Assembly (NCBI GenBank): GCA_001600175.1
Contig: BCJC01000007.1
Location: 496,001-560,000 of the forward strand
Direction: 5' to 3'
DNA length: 64,000 bases
Source: Erythrobasidium yunnanense
Lineage: Eukaryota; Basidiomycota; Cystobasidiomycetes; Erythrobasidiales; Erythrobasidiaceae
Of this stretch, positions 1 through 11,245 are shown one piece after another. Positions within the stretch are counted from its first letter, which is position 1; every line of letters starts with the position of its first letter. The notes beneath the pieces are model-generated. The model searched no databases, was not told the origin of the DNA, and was given only the letters and a program-made list of their open reading frames with translations. A program made the position numbers and the translations under genes.

Positions 1-1184
<1,184 letters not shown>

Positions 1185-1568
1185 GTTACGGTGCGAATGG
1201 TCCTAAGCAGACCTGAATTACGCGGCTTCAATGTCCAAAACACCGATAGAGTCCTGGATCCTTGCATGCAAAGACCTTCTATACACGTATGCACTACACA
1301 CATATGCTTCTATATGCCTACCTGCGCATATGATACGATCAACGCGCTTTACTGTCAGGATCCGGGACCGGCGACCTTGTGCAGTCTAGAGTGGAAGACG
1401 TCGCAGAAAGCCTGCAGCCAAACATCTCTTGTTCTCACTAGATCAACCCTTTTCTCCCTCCAAGTGCTTTCTCACCTCACTTGAGGTCGGCATGGGGGTA
1501 TTCACTTCAGATGAATCTACCTGTTTACTCGCAACAGCAACTACCCTTCAGTCAATTCCCAATAAGAC
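1185..1568. other. Intergenic stretch, no gene seen
   Basis: This interval holds the Rpt3 promoter and the 5' flank of the next gene. Open frames here have no recognisable composition or splice partners. I see nothing further. Confidence 0.5.
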
Positions 1569-1873
1569 ATGCAAGACCTTCAAAAGTACGCCCCGCTCGA
1601 CATCCACGTCTGTCACGGTCTAGCAGATCGAGAAGAGCTTTCTGACAGTCTTCGATGTAAGCAATTGCGATAGCTGACCCAGGCTGCTCAGACGGCTCGT
1701 CAGGCGCCAGTCAGCGGTGGCTCAAGAGCATAGTACACAGTAACAAAGCTCCGGCCACGAGTGCCACAATCGGGCTCAGACACTTGCGAGGGCACAACAA
1801 GAAGGAACCCGAGGTTACACGAATGAACTGGTACGTAGACGCTAGGTACACCAGAATATATGAGAGAACCTGA
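1569..1873 (+). CDS. Small hypothetical protein, two exons
   Basis: Not recognised. Exon 1 is 1569-1656 and exon 2 is 1692-1873, joined over a 35-nt intron (GTAAGC donor, GCTGACC branch site, CTCAG acceptor). The product would be about 89 residues, with a plausible N-terminal block YAPLDIHVCHGLADREEL and a basic middle (RHLRGHNKKEPEV). An in-frame TAA lies 6 nt before the ATG, which supports this start unless an upstream exon was missed. No signal peptide or membrane segment is visible. The intron is short for this genome, so the model is tentative; it could be the end of a gene with an upstream exon. Confidence 0.35.
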
Positions 1874-1926
1874 TGAAACGTGCTAGAATGTGATCAGCAG
1901 CTGCAAGCCGTATCGACGGGCGACGG

Positions 1927-2324
1927 CTACGTTGCGGGCAGCCTGGTCGGACCGCTTGCACAGTCTCGCTTCCGATGGGTCAGGGTGGGCACCCCATTGA
2001 AGGTATAGATCGTGTTACAGCCGAATCGATCTGTGGCAGCATTCGTCAATTCCACTACGCTCATCCGGGTCTAAAGGGACAGGGAGCGGCTGTCTTGTAC
2101 GCAATGCACAACTCACTGCAATCATCGCAGCAGAGCTGAGTCTTGCCATGATCACCAGCGCAGTAGGACTTCATGTCCATGTCTGCGCCAGAGAACATAT
2201 TGTGGTCCAGTCGGATTGTACAAGTACCTTCGTTGGCGTTGAGGCAGTAGCAATTCTCCGCCGCGACAAGAGTGGTTCCGATGACGATGAAACTGGCGAC
2301 CGCGACGATGCTGGTGAAGCGCAT
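1927..2324 (-). CDS. Small Cys-rich secreted protein, tandem copy A
   Basis: About 103 residues, exons 2117-2324 and 2031-bounded 1927-2030, with an 86-nt phase-1 intron (GTGAGT; branch ATTGACG; CACAG). It begins with a clear signal peptide (MRFTSIVAVASFIVIGTTLVAAE), followed by paired cysteines (CYC, CCDDC, RFGC) and a basic RKRD site near the C-terminus. It is a close paralogue of the gene at 2906-3313; both end in GPTRLPA. A TATAAAG element lies upstream, and a probable 5'-UTR intron ends just before the ATG. This is the pattern of a fungal effector-like or surface protein; the function is unknown. Confidence 0.72.
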
Positions 2325-2905
2325 GATTGATTACCTGCAGGGTGAAGAAGGTCAATGGCGCCTAAGGCGATTAATCCCAAGGCTTACTGGGCAGAAGAAT
2401 GAAGCCAAGTGTTGTGGAGATGAGCAGAAAAGCCATCAGGACACTGATGCCAGCTTTATACCTGCATCCTAAACCTTTCTCACGGATTCTGCGCGATGCA
2501 TGCGGTCAGGATCGACCCATTCGCATCTGAGGCGTGAACACCTTCGAATTGATGGCACTTCCGGTACGGGGCAGAGGAAGCTAGGGAACTGGATCAGTCT
2601 GATGCTTGGGCTGCACAAGTGTCAGAGGCTTTCCACATGCAAGTTCGTCTGCTTACCACCCTTTACTTCTCGGACTGTTCCCTAGTTAACGATCAAATGA
2701 TAGCTAACGAGCTGGGTGCACACCCGTGAAGCACTGCAGTCGAGCGGCGGACTCAACCTTAAATCACTGCCATGGGTCGAAAATGAATTCCAGGTTACAT
2801 GGATACAGCAAGATACAGACGATGGTATATCAGGCTGCATGCGATTAGCTCAGAAGGTATTCTGCAACGAGATCAACAGCTAATAGCTGCTCCGTGGAGC
2901 GACAG

Positions 2906-3313
2906 CTAGGGCGCAGGCAGTCTTGTTGGACCGCCTGCAAGGTCTCGCTTGCGTGCCCGAGTGGACGGATCCAAATATTGAGAGGGATTCACATTCGCAT
3001 ACTGATTGATTGAGCTGCAGCCGAATCGATCTGTCGCAGAATCCGTCAGTACAACTTCGGTCCCATTGGCGATACAGACGAGGCTGTGGTGAAGCAGTGT
3101 CCGGGACTTACTGCAATCATCGCAGCAGAGCTGGGTCTTTCCCTGATCACCAGCGCAGTAGGACTTCATGTCCATATCTGCATCAGGAGTAAGGTTGTGA
3201 TCTAGTCGAACTCTAAAAGTCCCCTCGCCGGGGTTGGTGCAGTAACAGTTCTCGGCAGCGACCAGCGCGGTACCAAAGAAACCGACAAATGCAACGATGT
3301 TTCTGATTCGCAT
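2906..3313 (-). CDS. Small Cys-rich secreted protein, tandem copy B
   Basis: About 108 residues, exons 3112-3313 and 2906-3030, joined over an 81-nt phase-1 intron at the same codon as in copy A (GTAAGT; branch TACTGAC; GACAG). The first coding ATG is taken at 3313 because it opens a signal peptide (MRIRNIVAFVGFFGTALVAAE). The mature part repeats the copy A plan: CYC, DADMDMKSYCAGD, CCDDC, RFGC, then RKRD and GPTRLPA. It differs mainly in the middle and tail, where it lacks one or two cysteines of copy A. The intron could be read through in frame, giving a longer, less likely product. Likely secreted; function unknown. Confidence 0.72.
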   Translation of the reverse strand: MRIRNIVAFVGFFGTALVAAENCYCTNPGEGTFRVRLDHNLTPDADMDMKSYCAGDQGKTQLCCDDCSKSRTLLHHSLVCIANGTEVVLTDSATDRFGCSSINQYANVNPSQYLDPSTRARKRDLAGGPTRLPAP

Positions 3314-3994
3314 AATCGATATGACTCCAAGCTGCCAAGGAACGTCAGTGAGGGTTGAGGCGGTATGCTTTGGAGACTTACTGGGTAGAAGTTTGAAGGT
3401 AGGTATGGAAAGAGTGAGGTAACCAAGCAAGATACTGATATCAGCAGCTTATGTGGGCGCCGTACCTTTGTCTCGGACCCTACGCGATGCATGCGTGTCT
3501 TGGCAGACCCATACGCATCTGAAGCGCAGGAGCCTCAAAGGCGCTCACGACCCACAAAAATCTAGTGAAAGTCTTTGCACGAGTGCCGAACGGGAGGTGT
3601 CTGATTTACACAGGTTTTCAGAGGTCATTTCGCAAGGAGCTTAAACCGCTTACCACCCATATGGCCGCTGACCGTACACCCTAGGCCCTTCACTCTTCCT
3701 CGTATCATCCTCCTCCGTCTGAGAACTCGATGCTATCGACGTCTGTGACACGGCCGGCTTTGCGGACTCCGTTCCATCGAGACAGGCCTTTGCTGACGAG
3801 ACATGCACACGATGCGAGAATTGATTTGCCGACGAGGCTCTGCAAGAAGGTCCTACCCGATCCAGTCCTCCTCAAAACGAAGCTGACCTGTCATGGCTGT
3901 GTTCTCTGAGGATCAGTTTCTGCAGAATCTGCTGCACGTCACTCGTATCTTTCCTGGCCAATAACAACTTGCTATATTTACCATCGAGATCATC
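3314..3994. other. Intergenic stretch with duplicated promoter segment
   Basis: The right flank of copy B resembles the right flank of copy A: both carry GCGATGCATGCG followed by CCCATWCGCATCTGA, at similar distances from the start codon. Beyond about 3560 I see no gene. Confidence 0.5.
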
Positions 3995-4474
3995 ATGAGA
4001 GGCCTCGCTACCGCTACCTCTGTGCTCGCTTCATCAGCTGCATTCAGCAAGCCAGCCTCCATTCGTTCTACCTCTTTGAACATTTCAGCGCTTGGCGCCT
4101 CATCTGCTCAAGCTACACCTTCAGTACATGCGAAGCGCGAGCAGACAGTCACTGTGACTGTCCCTCCTCCCGTATCGACGGTTGCAAATCCAGTTCCTGA
4201 CGTCGCAGGTCTCACGTACACATGCACGCAATCCCGCTTTCCAGTCGATATTACATACACACCTATCTCCAAGCCGACTGTTACGCTCAATAAGCCAGGT
4301 GGAGGGAATGTAGTCGTGACGATCGAGGTACCTCAAGCTACCGTTATACAAAGGGAAGCTCGCGCGGACATATGTGAGTGGAGAGCGACTAGTGGACCTA
4401 ATAGGCACGCGCAGAGAGCTAGGACGCCTGGTAAGCCTTTGGGAGGGTACAGACTGCCTTTCGCTAGGAGATGA
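3995..4474 (+). CDS. Predicted Thr/Val-rich, possibly secreted protein
   Basis: Uninterrupted frame of up to 159 residues. The first 20 residues (MRGLATATSVLASSAAFSKP) could be a weak signal peptide, and a KR site follows at about residue 48. The middle is rich in T, V and P (QTVTVTVPPPVSTV), in a style like the neighbouring secreted repeat protein. The last 35 residues are basic and unlike the rest; a GTGAGT donor near 4374 suggests the true C-terminus may be spliced, but I could not find a matching acceptor. Function unknown. Confidence 0.4.
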   Translation: MRGLATATSVLASSAAFSKPASIRSTSLNISALGASSAQATPSVHAKREQTVTVTVPPPVSTVANPVPDVAGLTYTCTQSRFPVDITYTPISKPTVTLNKPGGGNVVVTIEVPQATVIQREARADICEWRATSGPNRHAQRARTPGKPLGGYRLPFARR

Positions 4475-4748
4475 GGAATGGTCATCGCGTCAGCATGGCG
4501 TTTTCTTGCAGTATTGGGTTGTGGAGATGACCTTAGCCTCATCCAAATTATATTGCGGAAGTAATACTATAGCTACATATGGCTTGCCTGAGCCTGCTAA
4601 ACGGAGACCGAAAACTAACACTGACTAGGACTTCGACTGAAGTATACTACGACCAGACTACGAAATTACTGAAAAGACTACAAATATCATTGAGAGATAC
4701 GAGAGGCGAGAGAGAGGACGATTGGTTGCAAAGAAGAGCCCGCCCGCA

Positions 4749-5340
4749 TCACTGGGGTAGCGTGGTCGTTTCTGCGATATAGGGAATATAGGTTGACGAT
4801 GGAGTAGGTGTGATGGTAGTCTGAAATGCTAGAAGTCAGCCAAGCTGGCGCAAGGCAACGCACAGCCAGAACTTACCGTCATTGGTCTACAGATCAGAGG
4901 GCATATCTCGGCAGTGCAGGGTTCGCAGATGACCGTCTCGTATGGGGTAGTAGGGACAGGTGTGACTACGGTGGTGACGAGACTGCATATGGCCGGACAA
5001 ACGCCATCTGTAGCTGTGCAGGGAGCGCACACGGTTGTGGTGTAAGGAATAGGAGTAGGAGTGATGACCGTCTAAAAGATATTGGATCAGCTTTGTTTGC
5101 GAACACCGAGAAGGGCTATGCCGAGCCATGATGTACCTCGATAGGCTCGCAAAGCATGATACAGACTTCTGCAGTGCAAGGCTTGCAGATTGTAGTGGTG
5201 TATGGCTCCAGAGGTAAGGGTGTAACAGAACTCAGACTGGTCTTGGTAGGCCCGACAGCAGTGATAGTTGTCAAAGGTGATGCGTGGACAGGCAGCCCGA
5301 GAAGCAGGACAGCCAGCATAGGGACCAGTAGGAGCAGCAT
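4749..5340 (-). CDS. Secreted protein of three CxPCTA Cys-repeat modules
   Basis: About 156 residues from exons 5137-5340, 4877-5071 and 4749-4820 (phase-0 introns). A strong signal peptide (MLLLLVPMLAVLLLGLPVHA) is followed by three copies of a roughly 30-residue unit: PYTTTICKPCTAEVC, PYTTTVCAPCTATDGVC and PYETVICEPCTAEIC, each ending in a further xxxC. Linkers are Thr/Pro-rich (TVITPTPIP), as in O-glycosylated cell-wall proteins. The introns fall in repeat linkers, which suggests growth by exon or module duplication. The start is the Met that opens the signal peptide. It diverges from MTHFR with 97 bp between start codons. I do not recognise a named family. Confidence 0.7.
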
Positions 5341-5437
5341 GTTTAGTCTAGACTGTAGGTAAGATGTTCCAGTAAAATTTGAAAATTTGCCTTGAATCCG
5401 CGTAAAGCCAAGAGTAGCTTCTCGGGCAAACACCACG

Positions 5438-7412
5438 ATGAAGGTCACTTCGATAATTGAGCAATGCGATGAAGACACGCCGTACTACACATTTGAAGTG
5501 AACGAAGACTACCTACAAATGAAAAGCCCGGCCTTACTGACTGACTCGTCCATTATCCAAAGATCTTCCCGCCAAAGACCTCGCAGGGAACTGCAAATCT
5601 CCTGGCGCGCTTGGAGCGCATGATCTCTACTCTGTCGCCGTCTTGGATCCACGTAACCTGGTCAGCTGGAGGAACTACCTCAGAAAAGAGCTTGGATCTG
5701 GCTCGAGCTGCTAAAGATCTAGGAATCGAAGTATGCTTGCATCTGACATGCACAAACATGGAAAGGAAGAAGCTGGATGAGACGCTTGATGTGCGTCCGC
5801 CCCTACTTATCATGTTACGAGAGAGACTGATTATGGCGTGCGTCGAAACAGACATGCAAAGAGCTTGGCATCCAGAATATACTCGCACTACGAGGAGATG
5901 CACCAAGAGGAGAAGAATACTGGATAGCAAGCGACCCTGAATTTCAGCATGGCTACGATCTCGTGCGCTACATCCGGCGAACGCACGGCGACTTCTTCTG
6001 CATAGGCGTAGCTGGCTACCCTGAGGGACACTGTGAAAGTTCAGACAAGACATGCGATGTTGGCCATCTCCTGGCGAAGCAAGAAGCAGGCGCAGATTTC
6101 GTCGTCACCCAACTCTTCTACGATACAGATGCGTATATCTCGTGGCAGGAGGAAGCAAGAAGTAAAGGCGTTACGATACCTATCCTTCCTGGAATCATGC
6201 CCATTCAAACATTTGGCGGCTTTACCAGAATATCGAACATGTGCAAGACGATCGTTCCGGACGAAGTTACGGAGGCTTTAGAGCCTATCAAAGGTGATGA
6301 TGCAGCAGTGAAAGATTACGGAGTGACACTTGCAAAGGAGATGATTGGAAAATTATGGTCAAAAGGTGGAGTAAGAGGATATCATTTCTGCACCTTAAAT
6401 CTGGAGAAGAGCGTATATCGGATAGTGCAGGAATTAGGGTGGACAGATGCAAAGCATGCGAAGGCAGCTAGGAAAGCAGCGCTTGCGAATGGACACATCA
6501 ATGGTCACCTAGCGGATCCCCGGCTGGCGTCATTACGGTCGAGCGATGCTACAGATGCGAGACGGTCGACAGATTCACCTACTTCATGGGACGAGTATCC
6601 TAATGGACGATTTGGAGATGCTCGTTCACCGGCTTATGGAGACTTAGATGGCTGGGGTGTCTCACTCAAGCTTACACCCTCCGAAGCCCTTCAGCAATGG
6701 GGAACGCCTATTTCCTACGCCGATATATCCCAAATCTTCGTTCGATACTTGCAAGGGACGTTAGCTGTCATACCTTGGTCAGATGAACCGCTTCGAAGCG
6801 AGACAAACTCTATCCTTCCACATCTATTAGCGCTCAATACACAGAAGAACTGGTGGACAGTAGGCTCGCAGCCTGCTGTCGATGGCTGTCCGTCCGAAGA
6901 TCCAACATACGGCTTTGGACCAGAAGGCGGATACGTGTACCAAAAAGCATTTGTCGAGTTTTTCGGAGACTACGAAGATGTGCTAGCGATACAGCGTAAA
7001 GCGGCCGAAGTGGAAAGTAGGAGTAAGAGGCGCAAGGTCACATTTTATGCTGCTTGTGCAGAGACGGAAAGCAGTAAGAGCATCATTAGCAACATGGCGG
7101 GCGGAGATGCAAATGCAGTCACTTGGGGTATCTTTCCTGGAAAAGAGATCGTAACGACAACACTCATCGAGGAAATGTCTTTCGTAGCGTGGAAGGTACG
7201 TCTTGACACTGACTGTCTATCAGCGATGCTGATACATCGGCAATCTGTAGGAAGAAGCCTTTTCGATCTTTACGGAATGGGAGCATCTATACCCACTGCG
7301 GTCGGCTACGCGAGACCTGCTGGAAAAGATTGGAAAGTCAAGATGGCTGATCAGTGTTGTGCACCACGACTACAAGGATACGGAAGGACTTTGGAAGTTC
7401 CTGCTTGAGTAG
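5438..7412 (+). CDS. MET13: Methylenetetrahydrofolate reductase
   Basis: Reduces 5,10-methylene-THF to 5-methyl-THF for methionine synthesis in the cytosol. Exons 5438-5497, 5563-5790, 5852-7195 and 7251-7412 give about 597 residues, the usual length for fungal enzymes. The FAD-binding TIM barrel shows FEIFPPKT (intron inside), HVTWSAGG, LHLTCTN, QNILALRGD, GVAGYPEGH and DFVVTQLFYD. The C-terminal fungal regulatory half includes ALQQWGTP, VTWGIFPGKEI and the ending WLISVVHHDYKD. The frame is intact. It could equally be the MET12 paralogue; I cannot tell the two apart by eye. Confidence 0.94.
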
Positions 7413-7518
7413 AGGTACGCAGTTGTACGTAGATAGTTAATTTTGTAGCAGGGAAGGTGCCTAGAGGCTGTAATTCTATGTCTAGCAACAACATGGAGAC
7501 TGCTGACTACGACCCAAC

Positions 7519-8801
7519 TCAGTTACTGAGATCCATATCTGTTGAGTCATCATCATTCTCGTTCTCTTCGTTTTCCGCAGGAATGATTCGCGGTGGTGCA
7601 TGTCTAGGTGAAGTCTGACTGCCTGAGGGTACCAGCCTGGATGACCTAACGTGCACCACATCATCATCGCTCTCCTCGTCCATATCGTTCTCTCGATTCT
7701 CCGGATCCAATTCATCGAGATCTGTCAAGTCTCCATCTAGGTCACGATCTAGCTGTCCTGATTCATCTGCGCCATATGAGCGCTCTTCTGCTTCGGGTAT
7801 CTCTGCATCAAGATCTCGACCCCCAGCGCGTGTCCCTGAAGGTCCTGCTGCTGAAGCTACGGAGATTATGGAAGAGTTGGCAGCCATGGCGGGTGCGGAC
7901 GACCCTACTCCCGCAGAAGACGTTCTCCGCATCGCGCCTGCATATCTAGGTAGGGCAGCAGATCCACTACCACCACCGCTCCCATTTGAGCTTGATATCG
8001 AATATCTTGGGTTGCTTGTTCGTGGAAGGGCTCTGGCCGGGTTCCCTACAGAGTCTCTGCTGTTCGGAGCGCGTGCAGATGGCGTGGTTCTCGTGTCTGA
8101 TGGTCTACCCCCGCTACGCCTGGAGGATCTGGCTCCCTCAGCTGTTCCGGCAGATCTCCTAGGGCGTTCAGGACGATTTTGACTTCTTTCTCGTTCGCTT
8201 TGCTGTCTCCTACGTCGCGATTGTCGTGCTGCGCGAGCTACATCTGCTGCAGGATCTGTCGCCTGAGTCTCGTCTGCATTGGCAGGATCAGCTTCAGCTG
8301 CAGCTTGAGCTCGGATTTGTCTGGCTTCTTCTTGTATAGCTTCGTCCTGTCATAGTATTGAGCTTCGTCAGTGGATGCTGCTTGCAATCTTGAGCGTGAT
8401 TGCCGGACCTCTTGTTCGCCTTCTTGGTTCATAAGCTTGCCCTCTGGGACTAACCACGACCATCCATAGTGTCTTGCAGAGTCAAACTATCTATTCCATC
8501 AGCTATGAACTTGGAGGATGTCCGATTGATTGACCTCAGCTTCGAAGGCCGCTTCTTCGTCCGACAAGGTAGCCGCTTCAGCAGCATAGTCCCAGACCAT
8601 CCTGCTCGTAGATGCACGCAATACATTGACGACGTCTCGCTTTGCTGCATACTTGGCTTCGACATCCTTTCTGGCCTGATTTGACGTCGACGCGCTCGCA
8701 TACAGATTCAGGCGCGTTCGCTGCCTTGGGTTGTGCGGTTCATAGAGCACTGAAGGTGCCCATAGACTACGTATCGGCGGGGCAAGGGGTGGTAAAGCCA
8801 T
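7519..8801 (-). CDS. APC15/Mnd2-like anaphase-promoting complex subunit
   Basis: Exons 8535-8801, 8409-8486 and 7519-8346, about 390 residues. The N-terminus has PPIRSLWAPS and a block YGWSWLVPEGK, which resembles the Apc15p family signature (aromatic-rich, W-L-x-P-x-G). After a long Ser/Arg-rich linker comes GRDLDAEIPEAEE and a strongly acidic tail (LDGDLTDLDELDPENREND), as in APC15/Mnd2. Both introns have unusual GTC donors (GTCAAT, GTCCGG) but keep phase and have good branch sites. APC15 promotes mitotic-checkpoint-complex turnover in the nucleus. The assignment rests on short motifs only. Confidence 0.65.
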
Positions 8802-9050
8802 ATTAGCCTTGCTGGGAGAGAAATGACAGCAAGATCGACAGTGAACTATGGCAAGACAGATGTAAATGGGCAAGGTGGGCTCCTCGGCCTGAAACATTGG
8901 CACGAAATACATGTAAAGAGCTGGCTGTTACAGGTAGGCTGATAAGCCAAGGAAGAGTCGAGACAAGCCGATGTATTCCAAAAGCTTCCTTCCTTAAAGC
9001 GATATTCATCGATAATCCTCATCAAGATCATCTTTTCGTCTTCTCTCCTT

Positions 9051-9779
9051 CTAATTTCGTCTGGTGTTCGAGGCCTTTTTGCCGGTCTTTCGAGAGGGTT
9101 GCTTCTGCATCGACTCTAATTCCTGGCTTGCACCCCTCGGATGCACTGCATCGAAATCTTTAAGCATATTCTTGACCGATTTACCGGAAGGAGTAAGGCG
9201 ATTGTCATAAGCCCATCTTAACCATGCCTCGTACCCTTCGCGGTTTGTGTGCTGCTTCGGATCCATAGCTCGGGCTACTTTCGTTTTGGCGAGATTTCTC
9301 GGAAAGTCGTAAATGCTTTTCAGATCTCTCTTGTACCCCTCTGTCTGGGAATTCTTGGGCAGACCACTCATAGCAGTTTTGATTATGCTGTAAGTTGTCA
9401 GATCCATGACCAATTGCTTGTCCTCTTCGAAAGGCTTGAGCAGGTTATCTACATGTCTGTAGGCTCTGTCCACATCCTGCAACTCTGGGGTTCTGCTTTT
9501 GCTCTTGCTCTTCCGCGACCGCGCCTGCGATGGAGCAATAGGCCTTTGAGTCGTGTAGCCGGGTTGTTGGTACGGGGTCTGTTGTTGTTGATACGTGTTC
9601 TGAAGTTGTGACGGGTGAGGAGCGGTGTATATGGGGTAAGGATAAGTGCTTGGAAAGGGCGATTGACCGTGTTGATACGATTGCCCTTGATTAGGTGGTT
9701 GTCGACGCATTGGTCCTTGGTAAGGTGGTGCTTGACCATTTGAATACCATTGTTCATCTTGATATGGGTTTCCAGACAT
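9051..9779 (-). CDS. Unknown protein, tandem paralogue 1
   Basis: Single-exon gene of 242 residues. The first 85 residues are rich in Q, P, Y and G (low complexity). The C-terminal half is a compact domain shared with the next gene: it includes YDFPRNLAKTKVARAMDP, TNREGYEAWLRWA and SGKSVKNMLKDFDAVHP. A basic segment (SRKSKSKSRTPEL) precedes it and another ends the protein, which hints at nucleic-acid binding or nuclear location. I do not recognise the family. The start is the first ATG after the in-frame upstream region. Confidence 0.65.
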   Translation of the reverse strand: MSGNPYQDEQWYSNGQAPPYQGPMRRQPPNQGQSYQHGQSPFPSTYPYPIYTAPHPSQLQNTYQQQQTPYQQPGYTTQRPIAPSQARSRKSKSKSRTPELQDVDRAYRHVDNLLKPFEEDKQLVMDLTTYSIIKTAMSGLPKNSQTEGYKRDLKSIYDFPRNLAKTKVARAMDPKQHTNREGYEAWLRWAYDNRLTPSGKSVKNMLKDFDAVHPRGASQELESMQKQPSRKTGKKASNTRRN

Positions 9780-10212
9780 CGAGGGTAATGCGTGAGCGAC
9801 AGCAGGAATGGAGGAGTGTCTCGGAACGGGGAGTGAAAGCAAAAGCCTCCGAGGATGAGTGTGAGGATTTTGTATGAGTAAATTTACTGCAAGACAAAGC
9901 GACCGTCATGGCTGTGCGTTAAGGTGGTGGCATTGTCGCGGAAAAATTTCCGATGAGGTGGCATGGCTAGGCAAGGCCGTCGTGCACAGGCTAGGTAAGC
10001 GAATTTCAGCAAGACGGAGAAGGGGGTCCAAGTCGAGCTGATTGAATCGGCGCGACCCTCAGTCACGCGCAACATGGAGTTAGAGCGCTTGTGAGAAATG
10101 TCGTTGGCCATGCCGATCGAGCACATGCATTCCACTGCGATGCGTGTTCATAAGCTTAGGTATCGATCCGACAGAAGATAGGGCAGAGCTGGGCGGCAAA
10201 CCCTGTTCTGAG
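9780..10212. other. Intergenic stretch between the paralogues
   Basis: Promoter and 5' leader of paralogue 1 plus the 3' flank of paralogue 2. No additional gene is supported. Confidence 0.5.
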
Positions 10213-10898
10213 CTATCCTCGGCCGCGGTATGGTCCGTCGTCGGCACTCCTCTTCCTTCTCCTCTTTCCCTTGGGCTCGTTGCGACCTGTCCTCCTCTTG
10301 CTGACCCGCGCATCATCTCTTACATCTCTTACTGAAGAAGATCGTTGCCTTGGCTCGTCTGGGCGCTCTCTTACATGCGGCGACGCTCTACGATGCATAG
10401 AGTCGAATCTACTCATCACAGAATCGACCGAGGTGTTGGCAGGCAGCAATTGGTGCGCCTCAGCCCATCGGAGGTATCCGAGAAAGCCCTCTCTATTGGT
10501 GACCTTAGAAGGGTCTAGACATCGAGCGATCTTCTGCTCCACCAGCATTCTAGGCCATTTGTAAATCGTGTCGATATCCTCAGCGTAGTCTGCCCACTGA
10601 TCGTGCCCTTGCAACGGCCGAAGCATGTCCATGAGATTCTGCCACGTCCCCTGGTTCATGATCAGCGTTTTGTTCCGATGATAGGGTGCCAGTTGACGAT
10701 CCAAGTGATTAAAGACGTCTTGAGCCGGAGGCCAGGTGTACGAGACGTAGCCGGTTCTGCCGGAGGCGGAAGCGTAGTATAGGGTTCCGCAGGCGGAAGC
10801 TGCCCTCTCGGAAGTAGAGGTTGCGATTGTATTGGTTGTCGAGGTCTATCTCCGGTACCAGGTATTGTGCGGGTGTATTGAACTGGGCGAGACGGCAT
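10213..10898 (-). CDS. Unknown protein, tandem paralogue 2 (unresolved junction or frame break)
   Basis: Paralogue of 9051-9779. The conserved domain reads from about 10716 down: DVFNHLDRQLAPY, IYKWPRMLVEQKIARCLDP, TNREGFLGYLRWA, NTSVDSVMSRFDSMH, then a very basic tail (KGKRRRKRS). The proline-rich N-terminal part starting at 10898 (MPSRPVQYTRTIPGTG) is in a different frame. A weak long intron (donor near 10861, acceptor AAG near 10722) would join them in phase. Alternatively, comparison with paralogue 1 (RTPEL-QDV versus RTPGL plus 5 nt then QDV) suggests a small frameshifting indel. Function unknown. Confidence 0.5.
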
Positions 10899-11245
10899 CG
10901 GTAATTTCGAGCGCGAATAAAGCTGCAGACTGTCTGTGCTTGTAAGCAGGAAAGGTACGAAAGCAGGGGCATCTTTCGACAGGCCCAGCACTTATGTACT
11001 CCTGCTGGCCGGCGCAACAACCGTCGTGGCTGAGTCTTTTGCGAGTGAAATGGCACTTTGAAGGTCACATGAAAATTTTGCATGCGAACGTGTGTATGAG
11101 AAGCTGCCAGAATGTGTGTGACGCACTCTCACCAATCGGGAAGAAAGGTAGGGTTGATGTCATGACGAGCCTCGTCCTCTCGAGCTATTGCTATGCCTAC
11201 GCGAGCTCCGTGCATGCCAGCTTGCGCTGGGACTCCGCGAGCCCT
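10899..11245. other. Intergenic stretch, no gene seen
   Basis: Leader of paralogue 2 and 3' flank of the SET gene. Nothing else is recognisable. Confidence 0.45.
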
